From: an uncultured Eubacteriales bacterium
GTDB taxonomy: Bacteria; Bacillota; Clostridia; Oscillospirales; CAG-272
DNA length: 64,000 nt
Direction: 5' to 3'
Assembly (NCBI GenBank): GCA_934489945.1
Contig: CAKSSY010000003.1
Location: 1-64,000, forward strand
In this document: piece after piece, positions 62,413 to 64,000 of the stretch
How the letters are laid out: every line of letters starts with the position of its first letter
Position numbering within the stretch: position 1 is the stretch's first letter
The notes under the pieces: model-generated
What the model was told of the DNA's origin: nothing
Database searches by the model: none
Seen by the model: only the letters and a program-made list of their open reading frames with translations
Translations under genes and position numbers: made by a program

Positions 62413-63753
62413 ATGAAAATGATTTCCAGAAAAGTGCCGGTTTGGTTTGAAAAATCAATCATATATCAGATCAATCTTCGTTGCTTTACACAGGAGGGAA
62501 CCCTCCGTTCGGCGGAACGTCTTTTGCCGCATATCAAATCCATGGGAGTTGACATCGTTTATCTTTGTCCATTTGTCATGTCTGACGATGATCCGGATCA
62601 GAATGGATGGAGTCGTCGTCAGATCAAGAGCGGTTCGCTTAATCCTAAAAATCCCTACCGTATCAGCGATTACTTTACTGTCGATCCCGAATACGGTACT
62701 GACGACGATGTGGAGAGTTTCGTCAAGACCGCACATGAAATCGGATTGCGTGTGATGTTTGATCTAGTGTATATGCACTGTGGTCCGAACGCCGTATTTC
62801 TTAAGGAGCATCCCGATTTTGTAAAGCATAATGAAGACGGAAGTATCAAGTTGACTGAATACCATTTCCCGATTATCAATTTTGACTCGGCGGAGCTTAG
62901 GAAATATCTCTATGACAATATGCTGTATTTTGTTCGTCGTTTCGATGTGGACGGCTACCGTTGCGATGTCGGCGATGCTTGTCCGTTGGATTTTTGGATT
63001 GAGGGAAGTCGCCGCGTCCGCGAGTTGAAACCGGATTTTGTTATGCTCAATGAGGGAAGAAATGCCGAGGCACTTGCAACCTGCTTTGATGCAAACTACG
63101 GTTTCGAGTGGGGACTCACGCTTTCCAAGATTTTTCAAGACAAGATGAAGCCTGCCGAACTGAGAATACATTGGGAACAGGATGCCGAAAATAACCCTAA
63201 GGGAGCCAGAATGATCCGTTGGTACGAGAATCACGATGTGGCAAATGATTCGTATGACCATCGTATTGATGTGCCGGAGAATGGAGTCAAGGGAGAGGCG
63301 GCACTTGTGCTTTGTTATATGATTGATGGCATTCCGTTCCTGTATAATGGGAACGAAATTGCGGATTGCGGAAGAAATGATTTCTTTGCTAATCGCTTTT
63401 CAAAAGGTTTCCATGGTCTGGATTGGGCGACGGTTTTGACCGAGCGCGGAAAGCATCGAATGGAGCTTGTCAAGAAACTGTCCCGCATGAGACACGCCAA
63501 TCGGATCCTTACAGCGGGAAAAACCGAGTGGTTGACAAACGATAAGGAAGATGCTGTGATTTCCTTTGCCCGTGTATGCGGAAAGAAAAAGGTTGTTGTT
63601 CTTGTCAACATGAAGAACGAACCTGTGAACGTCACCTGTCACTTAGAGGAAAATGTCCTGACGGAAATGTTGTCAAGCGGGGCATCGTTTGAAGGCGGAA
63701 AAGAACTTCGTGCCACTTTGAAACCATTCGGATATTTGGTTTTGAAAAACTGA
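62413..63753 (+). CDS. GH13 (alpha-amylase superfamily) glycoside hydrolase
   Basis: 446 residues. Catalytic barrel with IYQINLRCFTQEGTLRSAER, HIKSMGVDIVYLCPFVMSDD, the nucleophile Asp in DVDGYRCDVGDACP, the acid/base Glu in MLNEGRNAEALA and the third acidic residue in YENHDVANDS. A small C-terminal beta domain ends it. No signal peptide, so it acts inside the cell. ATG 62413 follows AAGGGAGAATT. The substrate is not deducible; presence beside an enolase-superfamily protein and SDR suggests an unusual sugar. Confidence 0.9.
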   Translation: MKMISRKVPVWFEKSIIYQINLRCFTQEGTLRSAERLLPHIKSMGVDIVYLCPFVMSDDDPDQNGWSRRQIKSGSLNPKNPYRISDYFTVDPEYGTDDDVESFVKTAHEIGLRVMFDLVYMHCGPNAVFLKEHPDFVKHNEDGSIKLTEYHFPIINFDSAELRKYLYDNMLYFVRRFDVDGYRCDVGDACPLDFWIEGSRRVRELKPDFVMLNEGRNAEALATCFDANYGFEWGLTLSKIFQDKMKPAELRIHWEQDAENNPKGARMIRWYENHDVANDSYDHRIDVPENGVKGEAALVLCYMIDGIPFLYNGNEIADCGRNDFFANRFSKGFHGLDWATVLTERGKHRMELVKKLSRMRHANRILTAGKTEWLTNDKEDAVISFARVCGKKKVVVLVNMKNEPVNVTCHLEENVLTEMLSSGASFEGGKELRATLKPFGYLVLKN

Positions 63754-63763
63754 CAGTATAAAA

Positions 63764-63856
63764 GGGGCTGTTAAAAAACTCGATGTTTTTAACAGCTCCT
63801 CCAAAATGCCGGATGGGATTCCGGGATTTTGGATGCGATCTTGGTCGTTTTTGCCT
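63764..63856 (+). repeat. Gene-end repeat, copy B (after the GH13 gene)
   Basis: Starting 11 bp after the GH13 stop: GGCTGTTAAAAAAC/GTTTTTAACAGC hairpin, AAAATGCCGG/CCGGGATTTT hairpin, then TTGGTCGTTTTTGCCT. By eye about three quarters of its positions match copy A (15988-16079, minus strand). Both copies sit directly after a gene end in the same orientation relative to that gene. Confidence 0.8.
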
Positions 63857-63928
63857 CTGTGACTTTGTCCTTTCGACTTTCTTGGTGGCAAAATGGTGGT
63901 CTCAAGCCGCCGCGACCAAAGTCGTCGG

Positions 63929-63970
63929 GGATGTTAAAAAAAACTCAAAATGAGTTTTTTTAACATCCCC
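63929..63970 (+). terminator. Terminator-like hairpin at the window edge
   Basis: GGGATGTTAAAAAAAACTC, loop AAAA, TGAGTTTTTTTTAACATCCC-like arms. It resembles the terminator at 15910-15950 and, like it, lies near a copy of the gene-end repeat. The rest of the region 63857-64000 holds no gene I can support. Confidence 0.6.
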
Positions 63971-64000
63971 CTTTCGCTTCAGAAGAGTCCTGTAATTCTG

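Overview
The window is chromosomal DNA from a strictly anaerobic, Gram-positive Clostridia-type bacterium, most likely an uncultured gut relative of the Oscillospirales or Christensenellales (inference). Pointers are PolC, ClpE-like and YlmC/YmxH proteins, a YtrA-type GntR regulator, ECF transporter genes, the uppS-cdsA-dxr-rseP-ispG-polC gene order, a type III glutamine synthetase and a trimeric [FeFe] hydrogenase. About 57 protein genes fill the window densely. I see no rRNA, tRNA, CRISPR, prophage or insertion sequence. Most intergenic gaps hold sigma-A type promoters with 16-17 bp spacers and strong intrinsic terminators.

Layout: 1-9.1 kb is a divergent nitrogen-assimilation island. glnN and an ammonium channel fused to a P-II domain run leftward. 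A three-gene, archaeal-style split glutamate synthase, a short glnA and an ANTAR regulator with a degenerate receiver domain run rightward. The shared promoter region carries repeats, and both leaders carry terminator-like hairpins. 9.1-16 kb holds pyrG, a LysM-CAP exported protein, an Ntn-type amidohydrolase, a DEAD-box helicase, a DUF2975-like membrane protein and a membrane-flavodoxin fusion. 16-21.9 kb holds ruvB, ruvA, a YfhO-like giant membrane protein and a DUF951 gene leftward, with ruvC rightward. 21.9-29.6 kb holds a methyltransferase, ecfA1-ecfA2-ecfT, truA, a CvpA-like gene, a ClpE-like ATPase and a ymxH-like gene. 29.7-38.3 kb holds rpsB-tsf, a GntR-controlled ABC exporter, an ion transporter, a flippase and rplS, followed by a DUF5131 gene.

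39.2-47.5 kb is the most distinctive region. It has genes for an electron-bifurcating type hydrogenase (HydC, an accessory ferredoxin-like protein, HydB, HydA), with seven regulatory-looking or sensory genes placed between hydC and the rest: two DRTGG-type proteins, two GHKL ATPases, a PHP-family protein and a second hydrogenase-like protein whose H-cluster loops are altered. 47.6-58.3 kb is the conserved pyrH-frr-uppS-cdsA-dxr-rseP-ispG-polC block. 58.4-63.8 kb holds a cysteine-rich protein of unknown function and a carbohydrate locus (AraC regulator divergent from an enolase-superfamily protein, an SDR and a GH13 enzyme). Two copies of a ~92 bp repeat lie just downstream of ruvB and of the GH13 gene.
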